Below are positions 26,048 through 34,070 of a stretch of DNA of 64,000 nucleotides, piece by piece. The stretch covers positions 62,001 through 126,000 of the forward strand of contig CAYLWO010000006.1 in assembly GCA_964387285.1 (NCBI GenBank), written 5' to 3'. The position numbers and the translations under genes were made by a program. The DNA is from Anaerohabitans sp964387285. Its GTDB lineage: Bacteria; Zhuqueibacterota; Zhuqueibacteria; Residuimicrobiales; Residuimicrobiaceae. The notes beneath the pieces were generated by a model. That model was not told where the DNA came from and did no database searches. It saw nothing but the letters and a program-made list of their open reading frames with translations. Position 1 is the first letter of the stretch. Each line of letters opens with the position of its first letter.

Positions 26048-27274
26048 TTAATTTCGTGTCCAAACCACTCTCCCTCGCTTGATAACGGCAGTGACGTGAT
26101 TGACGCCGAAATAATACGGCAGTTGTCGATAATTCTCCACATCCAACACCGACAGATCTGCCTGGCAACCTGGCGCAATTTGCCCGACGTGGTTCAGTCC
26201 CAGGCTAAAGGCGGCATTCACCGTCGCTGCATTCAAGGCCTCTTCTGCCGACAGACGCATCTGCGTACAGGCTAATGATATCATCAATTGCATATTCGGA
26301 CACATGCAACTACCGGGATTGAAATTACTCGCCAACGCCACCACAGCATTCGCATCCACCAGTTTGCGTGCCGGCGGATATCCATAATTGAGAAACAGGG
26401 ATACGCCGGGCAGCAGAGTAGCGCACGTATCACTTAAACCCAAGAGTTGTATTTCCGCGTCACTAATTTTTTCCAAATGATCCACGGACGCAGCGCCCAT
26501 TTCCACGGCCAAATTCACGCCGTTATTGGCGGTCAGTTGATCCGCATGCATGCGCAAACCGAGGCCGTACTGTTTCGCTGCGGCAAAAATAGCGCGCGTC
26601 TCTTCCAGTCCAAAGTAACCTTGCTCGCAGAACACATCGCAAAAGCGGGCCTTGTTGGCCATCCGCGGCAACATCGCAATAACCTCTGCCGTATATTCCT
26701 TAACCGTCTTGCCGTCCGGAACAGCATGGGCGCCCAAAAAAGTGGGTATCAATTCAACCGGTTGGCAGGAACCGAGATCGTCGATCACCTCCAGCAATTT
26801 CAGCTCTTGTTCTGCCTCCAATCCATAGCCGGTTTTGATCTCCATGGTGGTGGTGCCATGCGCCAATGCAGCGGCCAGATAGCGCAGACCGATCTCGCGC
26901 AACTCTTCGCGACCGGCATTGCGCGTGCGGTTAACCGAACTGCGGATGCCGCCGCCTTTCTCTGCGATTTCCTGGTAGCCGGCGCCGGCAATGCGCATGC
27001 AAAATTCATCCTCACGTGTGCCGGCAAAGACCAGATGGGTATGACTGTCAACAAACCCAGGTACGACAAGACAACGATCAACTGAAAGGATCCGGGGTTG
27101 ATCGCTGATGTTTTTTTCGATGTCTGCAATCGGCCCCACCGCCCGGATTACACCCTCACGAATATAGACAGAACAGGCGTTCAACACCCTGAGTGAGCTC
27201 ATGGCCTGGCCGCGCAACGGCTGTGCGTGGGCAGTCACGACCTGACCGGCGTTCAAAATCAGCAGCGATTCCAT
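26048..27274 (-). CDS. hutI: Imidazolonepropionase
   Basis: The 408-residue protein is a metal-dependent amidohydrolase of histidine degradation that opens imidazolone-5-propionate to N-formimino-L-glutamate. Family motifs are present: metal ligands in VDSHTHLVFAGTREDEF, the HutI-specific AGAGYQEIAEKGGGI and EIKTGYGL, FLGAHAVP, GLRMHADQL, and NFNPGSC. The start ATG at 27274 follows GAGAGG; a GTG at 27286 is less likely. No other hut gene (hutH, hutU, hutG/F) is in this window, so the pathway must be completed elsewhere. Confidence 0.95.
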   Translation of the reverse strand: MESLLILNAGQVVTAHAQPLRGQAMSSLRVLNACSVYIREGVIRAVGPIADIEKNISDQPRILSVDRCLVVPGFVDSHTHLVFAGTREDEFCMRIAGAGYQEIAEKGGGIRSSVNRTRNAGREELREIGLRYLAAALAHGTTTMEIKTGYGLEAEQELKLLEVIDDLGSCQPVELIPTFLGAHAVPDGKTVKEYTAEVIAMLPRMANKARFCDVFCEQGYFGLEETRAIFAAAKQYGLGLRMHADQLTANNGVNLAVEMGAASVDHLEKISDAEIQLLGLSDTCATLLPGVSLFLNYGYPPARKLVDANAVVALASNFNPGSCMCPNMQLMISLACTQMRLSAEEALNAATVNAAFSLGLNHVGQIAPGCQADLSVLDVENYRQLPYYFGVNHVTAVIKRGRVVWTRN

Positions 27275-27439
27275 AATACCTCTCACCCTAATCGAATTCT
27301 CGCTTGCGAAGGTTTAAAACCTCCGCAAGGATAAGACGTATTCAATATAGAAAAGCTGCAATCGAAAAGCAAGCATCGGAATCGTGTTGCATCGCATGCA
27401 AATTTTTCTTATACTAAACATGCAATGATGAGGTATGCT

Positions 27440-28318
27440 ATGATTAAAAAAGTCATGCTGTTGGTATTTTCCATTTTTTGCTGGGGTCTGGCGCAGACAG
27501 CGCCGGACAAGCTTTATTATCAAATGACGATTGCCGAGATCGATCAGGACATTCGCGACATCAGCAAAACCATTCCGCAGCCAGGCCAACGTATGGCCGT
27601 GTATTCGTCCCGTTTCCTCCATGCGCCTTACGAGCTGTCCTGCGAAGCCGAAGGAGAATGGGGCCGTTACGAAACGCAATCGCTGATGAACCTGAAACAG
27701 GTCAATTGCATGACCTATTGCGAGATCGTACTGGCCTTATCCTTATCTGAATATTATGAAGAGATGTTTAATGTGCTGCAACATATTCGATATCGTCAGG
27801 GCATTATCAGCATGGCGACGCGCAACCATTACACCATGGTGGACTGGTTGCCGGCCAATAGCTGGTGTCTGCAAGATGTGACGGCCAAAGTGGGCGGACG
27901 AGATGTGGTAAAATCAACCCGCACCATCAGTCATAAAAACTTTTTCAAAGGAAAAAACATCTCTGACATTCCGGTGATGCTGCCGGATCGCACTGTAACC
28001 ATCGGTTATATACCCTCAGACAGGTTGGCTCTGCACGAAAAGGCGTTGCAGGACGGCGACATAGTCGCGCTGATTCAGAACAAGACCGATATCTTTTCTG
28101 CGCACATGCTGCTGATCATAAAAAAAGACGGAGGGACTTTTTTTCGTCACGCCAGCCTGTCGGCGAAAAAAGTGCTGGATCAGCCTTTCAGCGAATACCT
28201 TGCCGCCGTTGCGAAAAATCCGCGCTATCAGGGCATGAGTTTCATGCGCATGAAAAAGAAAATCGATTGGGTGGACGGCGTTTATACCCATGGGAAATTC
28301 ATCCTGCCCGGCCAATGA
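27440..28318 (+). CDS. DUF1460 (N-acetylmuramoyl-L-alanine amidase-like) secreted protein
   Basis: The 292-residue protein has a signal peptide (MIKKVMLLVFSIFCWGLAQT) and the DUF1460 pattern: FLHAPYELSCE near the N-terminus, the Cys-centred VNCMTYCEIVLALSLS, HIRYRQGIISMATRNHYTMVDWL, a LQDGDIVALI strand, and the late FRHAS. DUF1460 proteins have an NlpC/P60-like cysteine peptidase fold; the likely nucleophile is the Cys of VNCMTY, with a His in the HMLL or FRHAS block. A role in cell-wall peptide cleavage is inferred from the fold. GATGAGG before the ATG at 27440 fixes the start over the ATG at 27425. The stop overlaps the ATG of the methyltransferase gene (ATGA). Confidence 0.85.
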   Translation: MIKKVMLLVFSIFCWGLAQTAPDKLYYQMTIAEIDQDIRDISKTIPQPGQRMAVYSSRFLHAPYELSCEAEGEWGRYETQSLMNLKQVNCMTYCEIVLALSLSEYYEEMFNVLQHIRYRQGIISMATRNHYTMVDWLPANSWCLQDVTAKVGGRDVVKSTRTISHKNFFKGKNISDIPVMLPDRTVTIGYIPSDRLALHEKALQDGDIVALIQNKTDIFSAHMLLIIKKDGGTFFRHASLSAKKVLDQPFSEYLAAVAKNPRYQGMSFMRMKKKIDWVDGVYTHGKFILPGQ

Positions 28319-29025
28319 CCATGTCGCGACACAGTTATTTCGAATTTACCGGCCCGTTTCTTACAAATTACGACCGTTTCAACCATCTGGCTACCTTTAG
28401 CCTGGACTGTTACTGGCGACGGGTCACGGCAAACAAGGCGGCAAACCATATGACGCAAATGAGCGGCGAGCATCGGGCACTGGATTTAGCCTGCGGCACC
28501 GGCGATATGGCTGCGGCTTTACACCGGCGGACCACAGACGCTGTCATCCTGGGCAGCGATCCGTCAGCAGAAATGCTGGCGCTGGCCCGGAAGAAAAAAC
28601 AACGGCTGGATTGGCAGCGGTTTTTTCCCATTCGCGCCGCCGGCCCGCTGCCTCTGCAAGAAGAATCGGTGCAAGTCATCACCTGCGCGTTCGGCGTACG
28701 CAATTTTATTCATTTGCGAGAAGACATGCAACAATGTCAGCGCATCCTGCAATTCGGCGGCCGCATCTATTTGCTCGATTTCTATAAACCAGAAAATATT
28801 TTCAGTCGGAGCCTTTTATTTTTATTTAAAGTGGCCTTAGCCCCCGTTATCGGCGGCCTGCTGACCGGTCAAATCAAACCCTATCGATATTTGATGGCGT
28901 CCATGCATGCCTTCCGCACGCCGGAAGAGATGGATAAGTTGCTGCAAGAGATCGGTCTGCATTCTGTAGAAATTCACTCCTTCTTCTTTGCACTGGTACA
29001 TCTGGTAATAGCGGAAAAAATCTAA
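28315..29025 (+). CDS. Demethylmenaquinone methyltransferase-like SAM methyltransferase (UbiE/MenG)
   Basis: The 236-residue protein is a class I SAM methyltransferase with UbiE motifs: FLTNYDRFNHLATFSLDCYW at the N-terminus, motif I LDLACGTGDMAA, IGSD-like LGSDPSAEML, FGVRNFIHLREDMQQCQRIL, GGRIYLLDF. It would methylate demethylmenaquinone to menaquinone. The ubiE hallmark sequence is only moderately conserved, but the next gene is a MenA-like prenyltransferase, which supports the assignment. ATGACCATG starts overlap the upstream stop; either Met could be used. Confidence 0.85.
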   Translation: MTMSRHSYFEFTGPFLTNYDRFNHLATFSLDCYWRRVTANKAANHMTQMSGEHRALDLACGTGDMAAALHRRTTDAVILGSDPSAEMLALARKKKQRLDWQRFFPIRAAGPLPLQEESVQVITCAFGVRNFIHLREDMQQCQRILQFGGRIYLLDFYKPENIFSRSLLFLFKVALAPVIGGLLTGQIKPYRYLMASMHAFRTPEEMDKLLQEIGLHSVEIHSFFFALVHLVIAEKI

Positions 29026-29037
29026 TTGGAGTATCCT

Positions 29038-29949
29038 ATGCCCACTCTATCTATTTATTGGCGTTCTGTACGTCCTTTTGCCTTCACCGTCAGCGTCATG
29101 CCTCCTTTTCTGGGAGCGGTGTTGGCCGTCTTGCTCGTGCGTGATCTATCCTTCAATTGGTTTCATTTTTTGCTGACGCTTTTGGGCTGCACCATCAGTC
29201 ATGCCGGCTCTAACACCCTGTCCGATTATATGGACTATAAAAAACGCGTCGATCGCGAGGGCACCTATGGTTCCAGCGGCGTGCTGGTGGAAAAATTAAT
29301 GTCGCCGTCAGAGTTGTTGCGTTGGGCGGTGATTTTGTATACGGCGGCTGCCTTAATCGGCGCCTATCTGGTCTGGCGCGCCCCGAACGGTACATCCTTG
29401 CTCTGGCTCATTCTTATCGGCGGTATTTTGGGCGTATTTTACACGATTGGCCCTCTTCAGTTTAAATACTTTGCACTGGGAGACCCTGCCGTATTTATCG
29501 CCTTTGGTTCAGCCATGACGCTGGGTTGCTATATGGTGCACACCGGACAGTTCGCCTGGCCGCCGGTGTTGTATGCATTGCCCGTAGCACTGCTGGTGGA
29601 TGCGGTGCTGCACAGCAATAACCTGCGCGATATCAAAAACGACAGCGTAGTGAATATTAAAACCATTCCCATCCTGATCGGCGAACCGGCGGCGAAAATC
29701 ATGTACTATGTCCTCGTGTTCGGCGCTTATGGATTAATCCCGATTTTGATTCTGACTGCCAAACTGACCTGGCTGTCCTTGCTTACTTTTCTCTCGTTGC
29801 CCATTGCCCTGAAAGCGGTTACCATGGTCAAAGAAAAATCCCGGCTGCCGGAAAAAGAATTTGCCATCATCGATGCGGTCACGGCGCAGGTCCATGCCGC
29901 GTTCAGCGTATTGTTGATCATCGCGTTGTTTATCAGTTACCTCTTTTGA
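29038..29949 (+). CDS. menA: UbiA-family prenyltransferase, MenA-like (1,4-dihydroxy-2-naphthoate polyprenyltransferase)
   Basis: The 303-residue inner-membrane protein has about eight hydrophobic helices and the two Asp-rich prenyl-diphosphate motifs of the family: NTLSDYMDYKKRVDREG and NNLRDIKNDSVVNIKT. The second motif and the SVRPFAFTVSVMPPFLGAVLA start are typical of MenA and not of UbiA or heme O synthase. It attaches the polyprenyl chain to 1,4-dihydroxy-2-naphthoate. TTGGAG 7 bp before the ATG fixes the start. With the methyltransferase 12 bp upstream it covers the last two menaquinone steps. Confidence 0.87.
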   Translation: MPTLSIYWRSVRPFAFTVSVMPPFLGAVLAVLLVRDLSFNWFHFLLTLLGCTISHAGSNTLSDYMDYKKRVDREGTYGSSGVLVEKLMSPSELLRWAVILYTAAALIGAYLVWRAPNGTSLLWLILIGGILGVFYTIGPLQFKYFALGDPAVFIAFGSAMTLGCYMVHTGQFAWPPVLYALPVALLVDAVLHSNNLRDIKNDSVVNIKTIPILIGEPAAKIMYYVLVFGAYGLIPILILTAKLTWLSLLTFLSLPIALKAVTMVKEKSRLPEKEFAIIDAVTAQVHAAFSVLLIIALFISYLF

Positions 29950-29957
29950 GATCTGCC

Positions 29958-30578
29958 ATGAAAAAATGTCTCTACCTGAGCGTATTGGCGGCCTTTGTTC
30001 TCTGGTATGTCATGTTCGTACTGCGGCCGCTGAATTTCTGGTTAATGATGAGCGTCAGCACCTTGCTGCTCAGCGCTGTTGCCCTGCGTTGTGGAACGTG
30101 GCACAAAAAGGATTGGCAGCCCACCTTAAGGGATGTGTGGATCGGCATTGGTTCCGCGTTGCTGCTGTACGGCCTGTTTTTTATCGGCAACGAATTGCTC
30201 AAATCACTACAAAATATTTTCCCGCTGCAGCGGGGAGAAAATATCGCCGCGGTTTATGCCAACCGCGGCGCGCTGCCTGCCGGCCTGGTGGCCGGGCTGT
30301 TGTTTTTCCCCATCGGCTTTGGCGAAGAGTTGTTTTGGCGCGGATTTGTACAAAAACAGTTCAGTGAAAAAATATCATCCCTGGTTGGATTTATTATCGC
30401 CACGTTTCTGTACACGGCAGTCCATTTTTCCACCGGTAATGCGATTTTGTTGCTGGCTGCCGTGGTCTGCGGATTGTTCTGGGGAGGTTTGTACGCAGTG
30501 ACCAGCCGCTTACCGGCCGTGCTGATTTCGCACATGGTGTGGGATCCGCTGATTTTTGTGTTTTTCCCGGTATGCTGA
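29958..30578 (+). CDS. CPBP-family intramembrane metalloprotease (CAAX protease-like)
   Basis: The 206-residue protein has about six hydrophobic segments and the Abi/CPBP motifs: EELFWRGFVQ (EExxxR), the His in YTAVHFS, and the HMVWD at the C-terminal end. Members are glutamate-dependent intramembrane proteases; in bacteria they act in membrane protein processing or bacteriocin self-immunity. The start is 8 bp after the MenA-like gene stop and the gene probably belongs to that operon. Confidence 0.88.
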   Translation: MKKCLYLSVLAAFVLWYVMFVLRPLNFWLMMSVSTLLLSAVALRCGTWHKKDWQPTLRDVWIGIGSALLLYGLFFIGNELLKSLQNIFPLQRGENIAAVYANRGALPAGLVAGLLFFPIGFGEELFWRGFVQKQFSEKISSLVGFIIATFLYTAVHFSTGNAILLLAAVVCGLFWGGLYAVTSRLPAVLISHMVWDPLIFVFFPVC

Positions 30579-30601
30579 CGATGCGGGAACTATTCACTGA
30601 A

Positions 30602-30680
30602 ACATATGAAACCACGAAACACACGAAAAATGCAGCAACTTTTTTCCTTTCGTGAATTTCGTACTTTTCGCGGTTTAAAT
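30602..30680. repeat. Imperfect inverted repeat in spacer
   Basis: The left arm AACCACGAAACACACGAAAA (approximately; near 30609-30630) pairs imperfectly with TTTCGTGAATTTCGTACTTT followed by TCGCGGTTT (30647-30676). It occupies most of the spacer between the CPBP and transglutaminase-like genes. No coding content or element boundary is seen. Confidence 0.5.
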
Positions 30681-30711
30681 GGTTTAAAAATCGGGCTGTC
30701 GGAAAATAATT

Positions 30712-31875
30712 ATGAATTTACGTTTATCTCTCTTTACCCTAGTCGGTATTTGTGCGTTCACGAACACCTGGGCTGGTACAGACTTGCAAGAGCAACTGCA
30801 ACAGGACATCGAACGCGGCCGGCTGGACCGTTTTTCTCTTGTAGAGGCGGCCTTTATCCTATCCGGCGCCAACGAACCGGATTCTCTGGCCATATGCCTG
30901 CGCTGGTATCAAGATCTTTTACAGACGCTTAAAAATTACCATTTTGACCCCTTTGATCGCGAGGGTTCTGCGGCCAAGGTGTTCAGCTATTTGCACAGTT
31001 CCTGGCTGCTCACCTATAAAGAACAGGCCACCACCTTGCTCGACGTCATGCGCAAAAAACAGTTCAATTGCGTAGCCGGCACCATACTCTATAATCTGTT
31101 GTGCAGCGATCTGGGCTGGCCGACGGATGCTTTTGAAACTCCCACCCATACCTATACCATTTTCAGCAATTTTTCCCGCCGCATCATGGTGGAAAACACC
31201 ACGCCCATGGGCTTTAACATTATGGCCAACCTGGCCGAGTACTCGCGCTACCTGCTGCAATTCTATCCGCATAACCGGGCGGCGCAGATCGGCTTTGACC
31301 GCATTTATGCCTACGAGAACTCTAAAGGACGGCTGATCGACAACACCGAATTGTTGGGTTTGCTGGCCTATAACCGCGCCTATTTTGCCGATAAGAAAGC
31401 GGATTATGCCGAGGCCTATCGCTTTGTTCTGCTAGCGCAAAAATTCAACCGGGACTCTCGCTCCAACATTGATTTTGAGATTCATCTCTATCACCGCTGG
31501 GGACAACAGCTGTTCAACCAGCGGCAGTTTTATCAGGCATTCACGGTGTTGGCCGACGGCTTTTATCGCTATCGGAACGAACAGGCGTTGGCGCAAAATT
31601 GCACGATCGCCATGCTCAACGCACTTCAGCAATATGGTCAAAGCGGCGATTGGCCGAAAAGCCGCGATCTGTTGCGTGAATTTCAAACGCTTAAAATTGG
31701 TCTGGATGAAAGACAGAGTAAAAGCGTACAGGAGATGATGCGCTTTTGGATAAAACAGCTCATTCAGAGCAAACAACGCCAGCAGGTCATGACCGCTTTC
31801 GACATCCTGCAGCTGTTGAGTCTGGATGATTCCTCCTTCGATGATTTGCACCAGCTGGCCGGCAGCATGGAATAA
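30712..31875 (+). CDS. Secreted transglutaminase-like/SirB1-like protein with helical C-terminus
   Basis: The 387-residue protein has a signal peptide (SLFTLVGICAFTNTWAG). The central part carries a papain-like/transglutaminase-like pattern: FNCVAGTILYNLLCSDLGW (Cys), TPTHTYTIFS (His) and IMVENTTPMG (acidic/Asn), so a cysteine catalytic site is likely. The C-terminal 180 residues are helical and TPR-like (YNRAYFADKKADYAEAYRF, FNQRQFYQAFTVLADGFYR). Similar modules occur in SirB1-type proteins. No specific substrate can be named. It is separated from the MenA-CPBP genes by a repeat-bearing spacer and followed by a TonB-domain gene. Confidence 0.7.
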   Translation: MNLRLSLFTLVGICAFTNTWAGTDLQEQLQQDIERGRLDRFSLVEAAFILSGANEPDSLAICLRWYQDLLQTLKNYHFDPFDREGSAAKVFSYLHSSWLLTYKEQATTLLDVMRKKQFNCVAGTILYNLLCSDLGWPTDAFETPTHTYTIFSNFSRRIMVENTTPMGFNIMANLAEYSRYLLQFYPHNRAAQIGFDRIYAYENSKGRLIDNTELLGLLAYNRAYFADKKADYAEAYRFVLLAQKFNRDSRSNIDFEIHLYHRWGQQLFNQRQFYQAFTVLADGFYRYRNEQALAQNCTIAMLNALQQYGQSGDWPKSRDLLREFQTLKIGLDERQSKSVQEMMRFWIKQLIQSKQRQQVMTAFDILQLLSLDDSSFDDLHQLAGSME

Positions 31876-31944
31876 CGAGCAATTTCTTTTATCTATTTTT
31901 CTTCACCGATATGTCCGGATCGATACGCAGAGTTGCTTTTGAAA

Positions 31945-32382
31945 ATGGCGGAAAGCGCATTGCAAAGGCCGCGGGGGTGGCATGCCGCCACGGCCTGGAT
32001 GTGGCACAACAAAGAAGGGCTTTACACGAGAATCATCCATCAAACTCAGGATGCTGAAAATAACGCCATCGATGTACAACCGCAAATCGTAAAAAGCATT
32101 CATCCCAAATATCCCGAGGAGGCCAGAAAGTCCGGTCTCGAAGCCACTGTTTGGGTGAAAATGCTGGTGGATGTAAACGGCAACGTCAAAGACGCACAGC
32201 TGTTACAGGTTAAAAATACCTGTAAAGCAGACGTCAACGGCGTCAGATCTCCGGTAGAGGTAGACGGGCAGATGTTCAGCTATGCCGCACTCGAGGCTGC
32301 CAGAAAATGGCAATACAAACCGGCAGAAAAGAACGGCAAACCCGTGGAAATGTGGGTTTCCATGAACTTTAAACTGAATTAA
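31945..32382 (+). CDS. TonB C-terminal domain protein without visible membrane anchor
   Basis: Residues about 45-145 of this 145-residue frame are a typical TonB C-terminal domain: VKSIHPKYPEEARKSGLEA, VWVKMLVDVNGNVKDAQLL, FSYAALEAARKWQYKPAEKN, and WVSMNFKLN. The N-terminal 40 residues are unlike any TonB linker, and no transmembrane helix or Pro-rich region is present. The frame stays open back to the previous stop at 31875 without a convincing start (TTG 31933, ATG 31945). It may be a 5'-truncated TonB gene, or a small periplasmic TonB-like protein starting further in. Its stop overlaps the convergent hydrolase gene by 4 bp. Confidence 0.6.
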   Translation: MAESALQRPRGWHAATAWMWHNKEGLYTRIIHQTQDAENNAIDVQPQIVKSIHPKYPEEARKSGLEATVWVKMLVDVNGNVKDAQLLQVKNTCKADVNGVRSPVEVDGQMFSYAALEAARKWQYKPAEKNGKPVEMWVSMNFKLN

Positions 32383-33137
32383 ATTTTCGCAGCCGGCGTC
32401 AGACTGATCACTGTAATCGGTTCGACTTTTTCATCATGATACAATACATATCCTGCGCCGGCAGCGTCATTGATGCGGTATTCTCTGTTCCCGCGCAATA
32501 ATTGTAAAAACTCTTCTTTATACGCCGGACTCCAATAGTGCATGGGAATAACCCGCTTAGGCTGCAACAGTGCAATAAACTTTTCCGCCTGCGGGATCAA
32601 TTCGTTAACGCCTTGAATGGTCATCAATAAAAGGTCATACTGGTCGGGATAAACCTCTTTCACTTTCTGCTTTATAGAATCCTGCTCGATTTCTTTAATA
32701 TAGGCTTGCGCGTCGCCGAGATGTAAAATCTTAAATCCTTTGTAGGTGAAAAGAAATCCGCTGTTATCTGTCTTAAATACGGATGCCTCGCAAGTGCGTA
32801 TTGGCGTGATGTTTATTCCTTTAATAGCCAAGCTATCGTCATCCGTTAAAATGCGCACCGATGACCCAAACTCTTTGCTGCGTCGATGATCAGGATGGTT
32901 GTGGGAAAATGTGGCCACAGTTGGTTCTATGCCCTGGAGATCATAGACCGGGCTGTCCAGACCATACGAATTGGACTCGCCATAATCGGTAAGAACAGAA
33001 ACACCGTTGTCGAATTGCAGGAAGAAAGCGGCGTGACCGAGATAATGTATGCGCACCACCGGTTCTGGCGGCGTGCAAGAGCAATGCACAAAGATCAAAA
33101 ACACCAAAAGCCGGATGTAAATGACGAATGGCCTCAT
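32379..33137 (-). CDS. Metallo-beta-lactamase-fold hydrolase, predicted lipoprotein
   Basis: The 252-residue protein begins with a lipoprotein-type signal (IRLLVFLIFVHCSCTPP, lipobox near VHC/CSC). The hydrolase motifs are IHYLGHAAFFLQFDNG, SHNHPDH (metal His/Asp cluster), HLGDAQ and PMHYWSP, similar to the UlaG/beta-lactamase superfamily 2 group. Substrate unknown; it should work in the periplasm or at the outer membrane. The gene is alone between the TonB-domain gene and plsC. Confidence 0.83.
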   Translation of the reverse strand: MRPFVIYIRLLVFLIFVHCSCTPPEPVVRIHYLGHAAFFLQFDNGVSVLTDYGESNSYGLDSPVYDLQGIEPTVATFSHNHPDHRRSKEFGSSVRILTDDDSLAIKGINITPIRTCEASVFKTDNSGFLFTYKGFKILHLGDAQAYIKEIEQDSIKQKVKEVYPDQYDLLLMTIQGVNELIPQAEKFIALLQPKRVIPMHYWSPAYKEEFLQLLRGNREYRINDAAGAGYVLYHDEKVEPITVISLTPAAKI

Positions 33138-33362
33138 AACACACTCCCAGGTGAGAATTTCAGTAACATAAAAATATTCACTCAGTGTCCTCTGCGCGCT
33201 CTGCGTTGAATGTCTTGTAAACCAACTGGCTCCGGTTTACCCGTGTCGGGCATTGGATATGAATTGTCACATTCTTTTGGAAATGACGATATAATACCGT
33301 ATGGAGCGTTTCTACACTCTCGCCGCTGCTGAAATCACCCGATGGCGAATTAATACTGATGC

Positions 33363-34070
33363 TCACGGAAACTCGATCAACGCGCTGATGCGTTGACGCA
33401 CCACGGCGCGCAATGATTCGACATCGAGCTGCTCGATTTCAGCCACTGTCATGGGTTTGCCGATGCGTAATTTGATCTCTCCGGGCCGCAACAGCCAACT
33501 GGTGCGGCGTTTAAAGCGGAACAAACCGGACGTGCCGATGGGCACCAGCGGCGCTTGCGCCATTTTTGCAAAATGAAACGGCATTTTTTTAAACGAACCC
33601 AATTCGCCGTTGCGCGTGCGCGTGCCCTCGGGCAATAAAATGATCGATGTGCCTTTTCTGATCTCTTCCGCAGCCCGTTGCATGCTCAGCCAGGAAGCGC
33701 GGGCGCTCTTGCGCGATATCGGGATATTGCCGATGGCGCGTAAGAACCAACCCAAAACCGGATAGCTGAACTGTTCCGCCGCTTCCAATCCACGGGTGAT
33801 GTTGGGAATATATCCGCCAAACACCGGTACGTCGAACAGACTGACGTGATTGCACATGAACAGATAACCGGTTTTAGGATCGATATTCTCCAATCCCTGC
33901 ACGGTAACGCGTCCGCCATAAAGCCGCACCAACCACCGCAACAGGGCGCGGCCAGGCGGATTGTAAACCTTCTTGGGCAACAGCACGGCCATTATGGTGA
34001 TGATTAAAAGCGCCAGCACGGTCAACGGCAGACCGATCAGCCAGCGTAAAGCGCTGCTCAGGTAGATCAT
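33363..34070 (-). CDS. plsC: 1-acyl-sn-glycerol-3-phosphate acyltransferase
   Basis: The 235-residue protein has an N-terminal hydrophobic helix (LTVLALLIITIMAVLL) and the glycerolphosphate acyltransferase motifs: CNHVSLFDVP (NHxxxxD), GNIPISRK, LLPEGTRTRNGELGSFKKM and APLVPIGTSG. It makes phosphatidic acid from lysophosphatidic acid at the inner membrane. Its ATG overlaps the stop of the HgdB-like gene upstream (ATGA), so the two are coupled. Confidence 0.92.
   Translation of the reverse strand: MIYLSSALRWLIGLPLTVLALLIITIMAVLLPKKVYNPPGRALLRWLVRLYGGRVTVQGLENIDPKTGYLFMCNHVSLFDVPVFGGYIPNITRGLEAAEQFSYPVLGWFLRAIGNIPISRKSARASWLSMQRAAEEIRKGTSIILLPEGTRTRNGELGSFKKMPFHFAKMAQAPLVPIGTSGLFRFKRRTSWLLRPGEIKLRIGKPMTVAEIEQLDVESLRAVVRQRISALIEFP

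Noticed and set aside
26447..27085. 212-codon + strand open frame inside hutI
   Set aside because: Antisense shadow of imidazolonepropionase.
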